From assembly GCA_032622095.1 (NCBI GenBank), contig CP136061.1, positions 17,610,991-17,674,990 of the forward strand: 64,000 nucleotides of DNA, written 5' to 3'. Made by a program: the position numbers and the translations under genes. The DNA is from Siphonodentalium dalli (Eukaryota > Mollusca > Scaphopoda > Gadilida > Siphonodentaliidae). Shown in pieces: positions 49,609 to 60,713 of this stretch. Positions within the stretch are counted from its first letter, which is position 1, and every line of letters begins with the position of its first letter. The notes under the pieces are model-generated. The model was given only the letters and a program-made list of their open reading frames with translations, had not been told where the DNA came from and did no database searches.

Positions 49609-50720
49609 GTAAGTGAATGACTGTATAGATCATACTTATGTAATATGATCGCACGTGGCACGTAGTGGAGCAACCACACAAACACATCAAACTATCACAA
49701 CAATGTCCATATATATACGTAGTTTCCAACTGTTGCTGTGTCAGTCATGGGATTTCAAAATGTTGAATACTTTCACCAAAGTTGGAGGGGCGGATTCCGC
49801 GGAACACTACAGTACAACCACCCTGCCACCACGTATCTCGTTAAAACAACTCATACACATCCATGCCAAACTAAAGCTAGCAACTTCCCACGTTTATATA
49901 TGACAAATATAAATGTTTACAAGGGCGCTATATCCCAAAATATCACTGGGGAAATCTTTCGCGCGAACAGTTTCATGCGCTAGCTAGCTAGCTCTTGTCA
50001 ATAGAAAACATCTCTCGTTTGAATCCAGTCTGTGTTGTTCTCGAAAATGGTCTTTAGAGAAGTCTCTTAATTACATTTAAGTGTATATATTGTGGAAGGC
50101 AGCTGAATTAGCTCATTGCATGGTCAAAAATTCAAACTGATACCTGTAGTCAAAATGACATTTGAATACATGATGAAGAATATAATCTTATATGCACTCA
50201 CTAGTTTTAAAAGAAGTACAAACAAAAAAGGAACAATGAAAACCAAGCAAACAAATAACACGTTTGTAGGGAGGGATCCCATATTTATTGTGTGCATATT
50301 GTATATAAAATGTCCTTTGGCCATTTTGTATATATAATTGCGTTTAGTCTAGCGATGTGAAATCGTTGTTTCCGGTAAAGACCAAATGTGTCTGGATTAT
50401 GGCCCACAAAACCAACTGACGCAAATGACGTCATGGACCATGTCATGACGTCTTTGCTGGTTTTCGGTCAGCTAACCAACGAAAATGGTCAAAATGAAAC
50501 TAACTCATAAGCCTACAAAACATAGGAATTGTTCAGAAAAACTGAAGTTGCTAATTTTATAACCATCCCACTTGGTCCACTTCCGATTCCGTGATTTCAC
50601 AATTTGATATTATTGTTCCCAGGATGCTATGCAAAAGCGGGGCGGAAGTCACGTGATTTTTAACCCATTTTTCTTGTCCGGATTTTCATCGCGTCGAAAT
50701 TCTGTTTCATGGTATTGTAG
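49609..50720. other. No gene recognised downstream of exon 4
   Basis: Presumed intron 4. AT-rich, with a CTAGCTAGCTAGCT tetranucleotide run near 49980. No third SRCR signature (WGTVC, VVC, GPIW) was found here or to the right. Confidence 0.4.
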
Positions 50721-51524
50721 AAATTAATGACGTCCTTTCACAAAAAGATTACGCCTAAGAGTTTTGACGAACACGTACGATCATTATTTCGTACCACTTT
50801 TACAACTCAACGCGTGTGTTTGGTATACAGTCCCTTAATACTTCACTTATCGTCTCATTTGCAACAATGCGATAATCATCAAATTCGACCAGTCACAACG
50901 TACGACCCGGGATTCTCGTGATATAGTGTGGCAATACAGATATAAATGCCAGGTCATATGTGGTGGAAATTCAGTTCGTTGTTAGCATTGATGACCAGAT
51001 AGACGTTATGCTGATGGGGAAGAGGGGTTCCGGAATTTGGACCTCACATCAACCACGACGCAATCGTTCAAGCCCCTTCAAGTCCGCGAGTTGATTTCAA
51101 TGCGATTTCGGCTTCACCTCTTTGGGTTTAGGAAATCCGACATAAGGTTGGTGAGCTCGCTGATGTGCATCACTTCTGATTTGTTACTACCAAATCGAAA
51201 CAAAGTCGACACGGTAGAAGCGATGTGCATCAAGTTGTTTTTTTTCAGATATTTGACAAACCGGCAAACTTTCGTTGAACAAAATGTTGATAAATAACAG
51301 GTTTTGGGCAATTTTATAATATAGTTGACTGTGGTTAGCATTAATTTTGAGCAATCACTCGATTCTGATAACAGAAGCGGCATTTAAAAAATAAATGTTG
51401 TTGGAATCTGATGATATGGGGACATCTAATCGGATTGAGTACCTTCAAACGCCGCATTTGTGCATGTTTTTTAAAATTAAAAATAAATGCAAAGAACAAA
51501 CCTGATAGAGACTGCTGAGCTCTG

Positions 51525-51847
51525 GTGATGTGGGTGGGTATGCCAAATATTCTTTTAGTTACGGTTCAGGATCAGAAATCACTACTTACCAGTTTAATCG
51601 GGATCCAGGGTAGGTCCAGATTACTCAGACAGAGTACTTTATGTAATTTAAAAATCGGTTATGAATTCCATGTAATTTTAAAATGCCCTGCATTACAGAC
51701 TCTACGAGAGAGATATATAAAACGCAACTTCTACTGAAAACCAAATATTATTAAATTGAATGAACTATTCAATTCGGGAAAGTGGAAGAGAACACAAAAT
51801 CTTTCACTATTCATTAATAGGGTTATGCCATTATTTAGGCTCTCCTG
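51525..51847 (+). pseudogene. LINE C-terminal end
   Basis: The frame reads STLCNLKIGYEFHVILKCPA, then LRERYIKRNFY, a stop, and in the same frame KPNIIKLNELFNS...INRVMPLFRLS and stop. The C..C(L)..IG.EFH..L.CP pattern followed by R..YI...Y is the usual C-terminal end of non-LTR polyproteins in lophotrochozoan LINEs. The internal TGA at 51735 and the lost first cysteine mark it as dead. Reverse transcriptase is missing upstream. Confidence 0.8.
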
Positions 51848-51983
51848 ATGCATTCTATAACTGCACACGTTAGGACACCACCATGAGTTGTTGGATTAAA
51901 TAATTGTTGAATTTCACTATATATTGTGTATTATCTTGCACATATAATCACTCAAAATCCTTATGCATCGCACACAATATACT

Positions 51984-53000
51984 GTATTTTTGGCGACTGG
52001 TTTCATAGTGCACTCCTCTTACTGTAAAGTATTCTGTCGCAGCCAGCGATGGCTATCCGTTGTGAATAGCGATCTAATTTCGCGTGAAGCTCGTGATTCA
52101 CGACGACGAGTACAGTGATTAACAAACTAAGCAGCATATCGAGGTCGTAGCTCAATATAACTGGATGGTTTACATGATATTCATATACAGTCTCGAACGG
52201 AGTAAAGTGATACATTGCAGAATATAAATTTCAGGTGTTATTTGAGCTTATTAGAAACCATGAAATCGTAATCGTCATTACGGATAGTAAAATACGAGAA
52301 CGATTAGAAAGTACACAAAGGTTGGTGACGTAGTACCCTATCCGTATCCGTAATCGTAAACGTGAGTTTTGCGAAAGGTCTCTATTCACGCATAAACTTC
52401 GAAAGCAACACAGCGACGGAGGCGCTGTGGTGGTTGCTATAAAGGAGCACACATCGAGACAATCTCGAGGGTGCAAATCAATGATGGGCAAGAAGAGCAA
52501 CAACATGCACATTAAATTTATTTGTTAGTCAATGTTTTCTAACAAACGTACGTGTATTAATATAAATGACATTCGGAATATACTGATGTGTATACGTTTA
52601 GATTACATCATTAGAGACCTTTCGCAAAACCCACTTTTACGATTACGGATACGGATAGGGTACTACGTCACCAACATTTGTGTACTTTCTACTCGTTGTC
52701 GTATTTTACTATCCGCAATAACGGTTACGATTTCATGGTTTCTAATAAGCTCAAATAACACCTGAACCTTATTTTCTGCAATATATCACTTTACTCCGTT
52801 CGAGACTGTATATGTATATCACGTAAACCACCCAGTTGTAATGTGCTACGACCTCGGTGTGCTGTTCAGATTGGCAATCACTCTACTCGTCGTCGTGAAT
52901 CTCGAGCTACCCGCGAAATAAGATCGCTATTCACAACGGATAGTCATCGCTGGCTGCAACACAAAACTTTGCGCTATGAAACCAGTCGCCAAAAATACAC
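51984..53000. mobile_element. Nested foldback element, arms of about 390 bp
   Basis: 51984-52385 and 52612-53000 are inverted copies. Matching lines are TTTTTGGCGACTGGTTTCATAG / CTATGAAACCAGTCGCCAAAAA, CGAACGGAGTAAAGTGATA, and GTGACGTAGTACCCTATCCG / CGGATAGGGTACTACGTCAC. The loop is about 225 bp. Frames on both strands mirror each other for this reason and are not genes. Confidence 0.92.
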
Positions 53001-53096
53001 GACTGACATGGATTTGGTGGTACTAAAAGAATATTTGGCACACCCACCGACATCACCGTGTCGATTTCCTAAACCCAAAGAGGTGATAGGCCTGGA

Positions 53097-54045
53097 TAGG
53101 ATAGGATAGGATAGGATATCTTGTTTCCAATACACATACACATAGACGTGGCGACAGGGGGGAGGTTGGGGGGGGGGTGATTCACCCCCCCAACTTTGGT
53201 CAAAATTGTCAACAGTTGGAAATTTCATACCTGACACAACATTAGTTGGAAATTTCACACCAACAATAGGTTGAAAATGTTCTTGTAGTTTGATTTTCAA
53301 ACAATTGATTGTGGGGAATTTATTGTTTTTGGACCAATATTTGCATATTTTCCTTCTTTTGGTAAAAATATTGGACTGATATGGCTATGAGTTAGAAATT
53401 TTCCAACCTTAGGGGTGTCAGGTTGGAAATTTCCAACACTTGGAAAGCTTATGTCCTGGTCCCTCCCCGTGGCCAGTAAAAAACTTCCAGTTAATTTAAG
53501 AAAATAATATTGTCCTACATTTGGTCAAAATTGTCACTGGAATTGTCATCAGTTGGAAATTTCCAACTCTATGAATGCTTGAAGCTAGTCTAGATGCCAG
53601 GATTTTGCGATTTTCTTGTTCAGGTTTCAAAAACAATTTCGCACACCGGGCCGAACCATGGTCGGACCGGTGTGTCCTGGTCCCTCCCAGTGGCCAATAA
53701 CAAACTGCTAATGAGTAATTTTACTACATTTGGTTAAAATCGTTGACTGAAAATTTCCAAACTAAGAGAGGGTATGAGGTTTGAAATTTCCAACACTAGG
53801 AAAGCTTGAGGTCAGTCTAGATGCTAGGATTTTGCGATTTTCTTGTTTAGTTTTCAAACTTTTTTCACACCGGTCCGAACAACCATGGTCGGCCCGGTGG
53901 GTCCTTGTCTATTGCCCGTAGTCGTGTGCACACCCCCAACGGAACCCCTCTAGCCACGTCCCTGCACATACATATTACATAATAATGATGACAATTATGG
54001 ATAATTCTGTCGTAAATTGTGGGGGGTGGAATAATTTGGCAAGAC
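53097..54045. mobile_element. Insertion with GTTGGAAATTTCCAAC repeats
   Basis: This block interrupts the right arm of the outer foldback. It starts with GATAGGATAGGATAGGATA and a G/C homopolymer hairpin (GGGGGGGTGATTCACCCCCCC). It then has two or three diverged subrepeats with GTTGGAAATTTCCAAC, GATTTTGCGATTTTCTTGTT and CACACCGG.CCGAAC.ATGGTCGG. No coding region. Confidence 0.75.
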
Positions 54046-54455
54046 CGTCTTCATGCCGAAATCGCATTGAAATGAAATTGCGGACTGAAAGGGTCTTGAA
54101 GTGGTGGCGTCGTGGTTGATGTGAGGTCCAAATTTAGGAACCCCTCTTCCCCCATCAGCATAACGTCTATCAGGTCATCCATGATAACAACGAACTGAAT
54201 TTCCACCACATATGACCTGGCATTTATACCTGTATTGCCATAATATATCACGAGAATCCCGGGTCGTACGTTGTGACTAGTCGAATTATTGACAATATAA
54301 ACAGGTCATGATTATCGAATTGTTGCAAATGAGACGATAAGTGAAGTATTAAGGGACTGTATACCAAACACACGCTTTGAGTTGTAAAAGTGGTTCAAAA
54401 TAATGATGATACGTGTTCGTCGAAACTCTTACGCGTGGTCGTTTTGCGAAAGGAC

Positions 54456-55765
54456 TTTTTGGCCATACGGATAGACTTACGACTACGAATAGCTATCCGT
54501 ATTCGTAATCGTAAACGTGAGGATGCGAAAGGTCTCTATTGAGAGAATGGTATACGAGAAATATTAACGATCGAGTCCTTGACGAGATGTTATTTCAAGT
54601 AAACGAGTATCACCATGATATAACATACTTATGTAGCGGATGCAGATTTGTCCCTACTGTAATGTTCATACAAGTGGATGTCTTTATTAACTGCTCTATT
54701 CCAATGAACATTACAAGAGGGACAACTCTATCTGCTATGCTCCTCATTATAAAATCACCTAATTCTAAAACACCTCAGTTGGTGCATATCTGGTCCAGTA
54801 TAGAGGTAGTAATGGTTTTGCTGTTCTTTGGTTGTAATATTGTCCAGGTTAAAGCCGCACCGCTTACATGAGCCAAATACTAAAGTAAATCGCATATACT
54901 GGTATTTGATTCCAAACAAATACTAAAGTAAATCATATTTACTGGTATTTGGTTGCCTATGCTTTTTCTTAAAGTGGCATTCTGTATCCTACCAAACATA
55001 CCAGCTAACTCCATAATGGACTTGTGATGCATGTCTTTGCTATTTGAATAAAGTATGCATTTTTGACTGCTAGTTGTCATTTGAACTCTGCCGGGAATCG
55101 TACGATCTGACAGGAATCCGCTTCATGTTACACTTATAACACTCACTAGGACAATGATAATTGGCCGAATAACTAACTGCCAATTTCGTCTTGATTAACG
55201 GGTAAACAGTACTCCTATAAACATGCATGCGTGATACCTAATTAACACTACCCGGTCAACGAGATAGAATGTGTCTTCGGTCACTACAGTATATATATAT
55301 ATATGCTGTATTATGTGATTAAATGTACATAAATGGATATTGATAATCCATACATATAGTACACACAAGGCCGTTGTGAATCATCTCTACTGCAATCACC
55401 AATTACTCATTTAAGAAAAGAGCTTAGTTATGTCAAGATTCTTTATTGTTGTTCTAATTACATATGTAAAACACGAACAAATCAATATATAATAAATAGC
55501 ACTATGGTGTAAACAAATAAAATGGTAAATATAACATTGAAATTTAATAAAGTCATCGTAAATATTTGCCGTCGTCACATGCATGTCGAGAGATGGTAAG
55601 GTAAGGTGGTGCTGCGGTGATCCGAATACTATAGTAACTGTGTGCCACTTGTTGCAAAGTCCATCCCTGTGAGGTATACCCTCGACAAGGAGTGAACTAT
55701 GCAACATGTCAGGCGTATCTTAAAAACCCACACAACTTGTTCATGTGCACAGTATCGGTTGGACG
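54456..55765. other. No gene recognised
   Basis: A 110-codon + frame at 54539-54871 includes hydrophobic segments but no motif I know. Two copies of CAAATACTAAAGTAAATC.TAT.TACTGGTATTTG sit near 54870-54950, and a short TA tract near 55290. ATCCGTATTCGTAATCGTAAACGTGAG near 54498 echoes the nested foldback. Confidence 0.4.
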
Positions 55766-56040
55766 TTGCGAGTGGATGTTGTCAGGAGTGTCCCCGCGTG
55801 GACCGAGTGCGAATTTGAATATTTCACGCCCCACGGTTTAGATTTTTCGGCGCTTTAGTGGTTTTTGAGAGTGTAGAGGTTATAACATAACCTGAAATCC
55901 ACTTTTCGCTCAGATTTCCTCGAAATTCACGGAATAAACAAAATTTGACGAGTGGATGTGGTCAGAAGTGTCCCCGCGTGTACCGAGTGCGAATTTCTAG
56001 GTTTCACGCCCCACGGTTTAGATTCTGCGGCGCTTTAGTG

Positions 56041-56079
56041 GGTGAAAGCCAGGAATCCTAACCACTAGACCACATGGGA
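56041..56079 (-). pseudogene. 5' half of a tRNA-Glu gene
   Basis: On the minus strand, TCCCATGTGGTCTAGTGG and GGTTAGGATTCCTGGCTTTCACC give acceptor strand, D arm and anticodon arm with anticodon TTC. The match stops in the 3' anticodon stem, where element sequence ending GCGCTTTAGTGG abuts. It has GGATTCC at the D-stem end, where the full copy has GGTTTCC. Confidence 0.9.
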
Positions 56080-56356
56080 TGGCCATAATTGTGTGCACGT
56101 TTAGTTCTCAAAATGTTTGGCGCCTGGAGTCTGTGACCGAAACTGATACGAAGTGTATTATAGGGCCCAATTTGGTGAAATTTCGGTATATCCTCATGTC
56201 TCGAACTGGAACGGTAACTTCCGAATGAATCTCGAAAGCTGCACGTGTGCCGTTGTGCCAAACAGTAATTTGTGTGAATTTCCAGCTCATTATTGGTTAT
56301 AATATTTGGATCAAACATTTTGACAACATTACTATACTTGCAACAGAAAATGGCCA

Positions 56357-56428
56357 TCCCATGTGGTCTAGTGGTTAGGTTTCCTGGCTTTCACCTAGGC
56401 GGCCCGGGTTCGATTCCCGGCATGGGAA
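56357..56428 (+). tRNA. tRNA-Glu (anticodon UUC)
   Basis: 72 nt fold as a cloverleaf. The acceptor stem is TCCCATG / CATGGGA with A as discriminator. The D arm lies in TGGTCTAGTGGTTAGG (A box intact). The anticodon arm CCTGG-CTTTCAC-CTAGG has anticodon TTC and one G-U pair. The T arm CCGGG-TTCGATT-CCCGG has an intact B box. It delivers glutamate at GAA and GAG codons. It could be a functional gene or the intact head of a tRNA-derived repeat, because two half copies flank it in opposite orientation inside a palindrome. There is no T-run terminator within the first 20 bases downstream. Confidence 0.9.
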
Positions 56429-56627
56429 AGGTAATCAAGGCAGTCACATGTACGGCACACGCGAGACGCAAGTATATATTTCTCAAGATGTTTGAATTCT
56501 ACATGACAATTTTCGGGCAGTCCGCTGTGGCGTGGTGTCGGAAATTTGGATGCAATTCGACCTGCTCTGATTGTTGTGGAGAAATATTCTCGCAAAACTG
56601 AATTAAGTTCTGATAAAACATTCACCT

Positions 56628-56654
56628 TTCGCATGCCGGGAATCAAACGCGGCC
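56628..56654 (-). pseudogene. 3' half of a tRNA-Glu gene
   Basis: On the minus strand, GGCCGCGTTTGATTCCCGGC then ATGCGAA matches the T arm and 3' acceptor strand of tRNA-Glu with a few changes, including a one-base loss in the T stem and G to C in the acceptor. It begins at about the place where the 5' half at 56041 ends. On the minus strand it lies upstream of that half, so the two halves are in permuted order. Confidence 0.8.
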
Positions 56655-57179
56655 ACTTCTGACCACATCCACTCGTAAAACAAAATTATTCTGTGAATTT
56701 CGAGGAAATCTGAGCGAAAAGTGGATTTCAGGTTATGTTATAACCTCTACGCTCCCAAAAAACACTGAAGCGCCGCAAAATCTAAACCGTGGGGCGTGAA
56801 ATATTCAAATTCGCACTCGGTCCACGCGGGGACACTCCTGATATCGTCCACTCGTCAAATTTTGTTTCCACCGTGTGCATTTCTGTAGAAACCTGGGGAT
56901 GTGCCCTGGGGAGGGTTTACCCAAATCCAATAAACGGCTGTATCATCTGAAGCGTGCGGTGTGGGACTTTGAAATTCGCACATTAGTCACGCGTGGACAA
57001 TAGGAAAAAAAAGAAACATGTTTTATTTTGGGCTTATTGAAATCAGCCATTTCCTTCATTTCCTTGACATTGGGGTGTTGTGCTGTTCGGTTGCATTTCG
57101 GGCTTTTCAAAGGACTCCCAACGGTTTCCCCGGGGATCCGAGTGTCCATGCAGAAAGGAGGGGACAGGGCCGGGGTTGT

Positions 57180-57379
57180 CGCCACAATAAAGGGACACTG
57201 TTTAAGCAGAAGTTATAAACGTTTATTTGCTCAGTAAAGTGGCGGAGTAGAAATCCGTTTCTCAAATAGCTAACTCTGGTGCATTCCATGATCAAATGGT
57301 ATTCGTCCCCTATTGAACAGCGAGTGCAGTATGTACATATTCGGTCTTCAATATGTTTCTTAGACTTTACTTTAAACAT
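57180..57379 (-). pseudogene. LINE C-terminal fragment
   Basis: The minus-strand frame gives RICTYCTRCSIGDEYHLIM, then EC......LRN, followed by INVYNFCLNS. C..C....IGDEYH....EC is the C-terminal Cys/His block of non-LTR polyproteins, as in the remnant at 51.5 kb but in a different subfamily. Upstream sequence is lost in AT-rich DNA, and the right end of the frame (PRPCPLL...) is unrelated read-through. Confidence 0.8.
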
Positions 57380-57689
57380 ATTTTATTTGTATATTGAATA
57401 ATACAAAAGGGATTGGGGACAAGTTACAAAACTTACTTTGCCCCTCTCCCTGTTGACAATAATATATATTTTTTATTCATACAAAATGGCGAAGGAAAGA
57501 TTCAAAATAATATATAGGTTAAACATATTTACATTTACAAATGAGTGGGTACATGTACATGTCATTGGTGTTTAGTTGTGCTTGACCTTTGTGACCCATG
57601 TTCAGTATATTCCAAAATTTTCGTGGATTATTTTTATTCGCCATCCGGATTCTACTTGACATTTGTTTCCTACACACTAAATTCAAAGT

Positions 57690-58030
57690 TGGTAAATTAA
57701 CGATAAAAGTAGTTAAATTTTACTACTTTAGGTAGTTCGTATTCATCCCGCTACCTTGGGTGGTTAATTTTACTACCTGATGGGTAGGTAAAAAATTAAA
57801 TACCTTTGGTAGTTAAAATAACTACATTCGGTAGTTGAAATAACTACCCCCGGGGGGCTATTTTAACTACCCAACGGGAGGCAAATTTTTAACTACTTTG
57901 GGTAGGGGGATGAATACGAACTACCCAGTAGTTAATTTTACTACCTGTGGGTGGTTGGAATTTTAACTACCTACGGGTAGTTAATCTGATAACTACTATT
58001 GGTGGAAAGTTTTCTACCTAGAATGGTTAT
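57690..58030. repeat. Self-complementary GGTAGT / ACTACC tract
   Basis: GGTAGTTAAA- and TTTAACTACC-type words alternate about every 15-25 bases on both strands, giving many possible hairpins. A larger inverted pair (GGTAGTTCGTATTCATCCC at 57731 and GGGATGAATACGAACTACC at 57907) encloses a centre of TAACTACCCCCGGGGGGC. No coding content. Confidence 0.9.
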
Positions 58031-59880
58031 TCTAACTATTTTAATTGGTAATTCAAAGGTGTCCCATCTAACCACTCCAAGCAGCTATTTTACCTCTAAA
58101 GATAGTAATGACATGTGGACCACAAAATAAGACAATGCAGAAAATAATTTCAATATTTATTAAAAACAAAACATAAATATTTATATATATATAGTTCAGA
58201 GCATTTATGCTTTTAGCAAATTGCAATACAAGGTTTCTTACCAGGAATAAGTACATTAGCCTGCACAAAACAATGTCAATTTTGTGAAAATCGATGGATT
58301 CTAATAGTTGAAAATTTGACCCAATGCCAGGGAATCTCATCAGACTTCAAATGTCTTAAAAGGACACTAAAACTTATTTCATCCAAATTGATTATATAAC
58401 CAAAATGGTTGTTGCAATCTGATTTGTCAATTTTTTTAAAACAGCGATAAACTGAAATGGAGTGTCATTTGACCTCAGACGTCTTTAAAAATCAAAAATG
58501 ACCAATAAAGAGCGTTCCTTTAAACATATGTAGCAAAATTGGACAAAAGTAAAACTAGTAATGCATGGTTAATATTTTGGATAGGTGCTGTGGGCATCAA
58601 ATTATTTATAAATGGGCTACTAATCAGCAATAAAGAGCTTTATTATATTCTTAAAACATAGATGTAACTTTGTCAGGAGTTATATTTCAGCTGCTGTTTA
58701 TCCCAGATACTTAATTATTTAAATGACTTGAAGGGTCGCAAATAACGCATTCTTAACATGAGCACTGATGCTACCCAGCTAAGGTTGTGCATAAAAAATT
58801 GCCCTAGGTCAAGTTATTTTTGGTTGCTCATATTAGAGTGAATCTGTTTTACCAAGAATCAATAAATTTATGTATATATAAAAAAAATGGAAGAACTAAG
58901 TGCCATAACTCTGGTAGAAAAGATATCTGACAATCTCTACTTTTGAACTCAAATGAGATATTGTTGTGAAAGTTTGTTCATGTTATCATGCCAAAGGTCA
59001 TATATAACATTACAAAACTGATATACTAAGGGCTATAATTCAGGTAAAATAAATCTTCAAACTCAATTGATATATTCATGTGAAAGGTCCGCATAAAAAA
59101 TTACTGGTCTTTCACTGGGTCTCTACTTTATTCCAAAAAAATCACGTATTGGGACGTTTTTATCTATTTTAGAGATTTTTATTTGTTCAAACATATTTAT
59201 ATATATTAAAAAAATTCACTTTGTGGGCTTTGCAATACTAATGGGAGTGCATGAACTAATGGTTGTATTGTTTATATGCAGTTGTGGACTACACAAGAGT
59301 CGATAAATAATTCCAAAGAACATAACATGTTCATGTTCAAAATATTGTTTTATAGCTTTAACCAATAATAAAAAATACGGAAGCACCCTTCAGACATGAT
59401 ATCAGTCTTCAACCCAGAGAACATTACGGGCATGGATTAGTATCCCTCGTCACAACTGGGCGGAGCCACTCTCCCGTATCATTCATTACGAGCATCGAGA
59501 CACCAGGTGCGTGGCATCCGAAATAGTATTGTAGCCTCTTTCATACCATTTCAGTCGAGTAGAGTCACAACAGCCCTCGCACCTCGCATAGCCATTAGCC
59601 AAAAGATAATTTTATAATTTTGTGTAGTCCACTTGAGGTATCGTTATATGCAGTGAAAGAATATATTAATCACCAAATTTGCCAAAATTGCCTTAGATAA
59701 TGTTCGGCTTACAAGGAAAAATACTTGGCATCACCATTTTTTGTATGGGTATCACGTAAATCCACAAAAGCAAAGAGTATAGACAATCATAATTGAGAAC
59801 GCTCTTGTGTACTGCTTTTTTAGCCAACAATTGCACATTATTTCATTATATTTAAAATGGATAAAAATAATACCCATATA
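58031..59880. other. No gene recognised
   Basis: AT-rich with diverged repeats: GACTTCAAATGTCTTAAAAGGACACTAAA (58340) and GACCTCAGACGTCTTTAAAAATCAA (58475) are related lines about 135 bp apart, and AATAAAGAGC.TT.. recurs. Nothing coding or RNA-like was seen. Confidence 0.4.
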
Positions 59881-59882
59881 GT

Positions 59883-60015
59883 TTGACGAGATACAAGGCT
59901 TATTTTCGCTCGAATGTATAATTCAGCAAATGGGGGAACTTCGCTAAAGCTCGGTTCCCATTTGGAATTTATTTACTGAATCATACTCGCGAAAATAAAC
60001 GATGTATCTCGTCAA
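59883..60015. repeat. Long palindrome E (133 bp)
   Basis: Outer arms are TTGACGAGATACA / TGTATCTCGTCAA, middle TTATTTTCGC / GCGAAAATAA, inner AAATGGG..GAA / TTCCCATTT. The core CTTCGCTAAAGCTCGG is at 59939-59954. There are small bulges. The arm sequence is unrelated to palindromes A-D. Confidence 0.88.
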
Positions 60016-60021
60016 CAGTAT

Positions 60022-60360
60022 TTATGGATATTCTATATTTAACCACTCAATCAACTCATCGATGCGATGCCCGAGAGTGACAACAACTTCCCCCCCTTGT
60101 GTCGTCATTCTCTGGGGATCAATTCCACCAAGTACAGAATCGCAAACAAGTACTTGTAAGGGCAATTGAACATCATCACCATTATCAAAATGAAACTGTT
60201 TCCACATAAATGCGGCCGACCTAACCAGCAAGCGAGTCAGATTGTCAGTGATCATCTGACAGGTAGAGAAAACATTCAATACCATATTGGTCAATGACAT
60301 GGTACCACACGTCATTCGGAATATGTAGCAATGACTGGCAGTCTAACAAAATGTGTTGTA
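60022..60360 (-). pseudogene. Possible transposon-derived coding fragment
   Basis: A 97-codon minus frame (60022-60315) ends GGEVVVTLGHRIDELIEWLN and looks protein-like. In a neighbouring frame just upstream, LQHILLDCQSLLHIPNDVWYH resembles the H.LLDC...H..R.D.W pattern near the C-terminus of some retroelement polyproteins, so a frameshifted remnant is possible. I cannot name the family. Confidence 0.3.
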
Positions 60361-60557
60361 ATTCATGTCAGGAGCATTGATGATATCGGCTAGCTTGTGT
60401 GGGTATCGTGCTTTGCTTTCCCAGTATATACCAAAATCAACAAATAAAATCACAAATGTGGCATCAGATTTCTCCCCAGATGTACCGTTACTAAACTACT
60501 GAAATGTGCCAATATTTGGTATAAAACAAAACAATGAGTATGAGGCTCTTGGGTTTG

Positions 60558-60713
60558 GGAGAAAAATAATCCATTATGACCTGGGATGTGGGCATAGAAA
60601 AATCTTATCTTCGGGGCCAGCTATTGGGTCCGAACAATCGGTCGAAATATCTTGTCCCTCGGGTGAGATATTTCCATCCCCACGCCCCAGGTCATGATGG
60701 ATAATATTATTCT
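60558..60713. repeat. Long palindrome F (about 155 bp)
   Basis: Outer arms are AATAATCCAT.ATGACCTGGG / CCCAGGTCATGATGGATAAT, and inner arms AAAATCTTATC / GAGATATTTCC are weaker. The loop is longer than in the others (about 50 bp) and is bounded by CTTCGG and CCTCGG. Confidence 0.75.

Larger units (their letters stand above)
50728..54455. mobile_element. Outer foldback element with nested insertions
   Basis: The left arm, 50728-51141, is inverted on the right in two pieces: 53063-53096 (CGATTTCCTAAACCCAAAGA) and about 54045-54455 (for example CACGAGAATCCCGGGTCGTA opposite TACGACCCGGGATTCTCGTG). The 0.95 kb between those pieces is an insertion into the right arm. A second foldback (51984-53000) and a LINE tail sit in the loop. 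No transposase is recognisable. Confidence 0.85.
55769..56854. mobile_element. Palindromic element enclosing tRNA-Glu sequences
   Basis: Left arm 55769-55970 and right arm 56654-56854 are inverted copies of about 200 bp with lines CGAGTGGATG, AGGAGTGTCCCCGCGTGGAC, CACGCCCCACGGTTTAGATT and GAGGTTATAACATAACCTG. On the left the unit begins a second time (55949-56040) before the tRNA-like part. The roughly 680-bp middle holds one full tRNA-Glu (+) and two half tRNA-Glu copies (-). No protein was seen. It could be a tRNA-derived foldback or SINE-like element. Confidence 0.85.

Noticed and set aside
52231-52765. Paired 93- and 77-residue frames with the same LRIRIGYYVTN.CVLS sequence
   Set aside because: The two are the mirrored arms of the nested foldback element.
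54539-54871. 110-residue frame as a membrane protein
   Set aside because: Hydrophobic runs alone in AT-rich DNA are not evidence; no motif, splice sites or conservation were visible.
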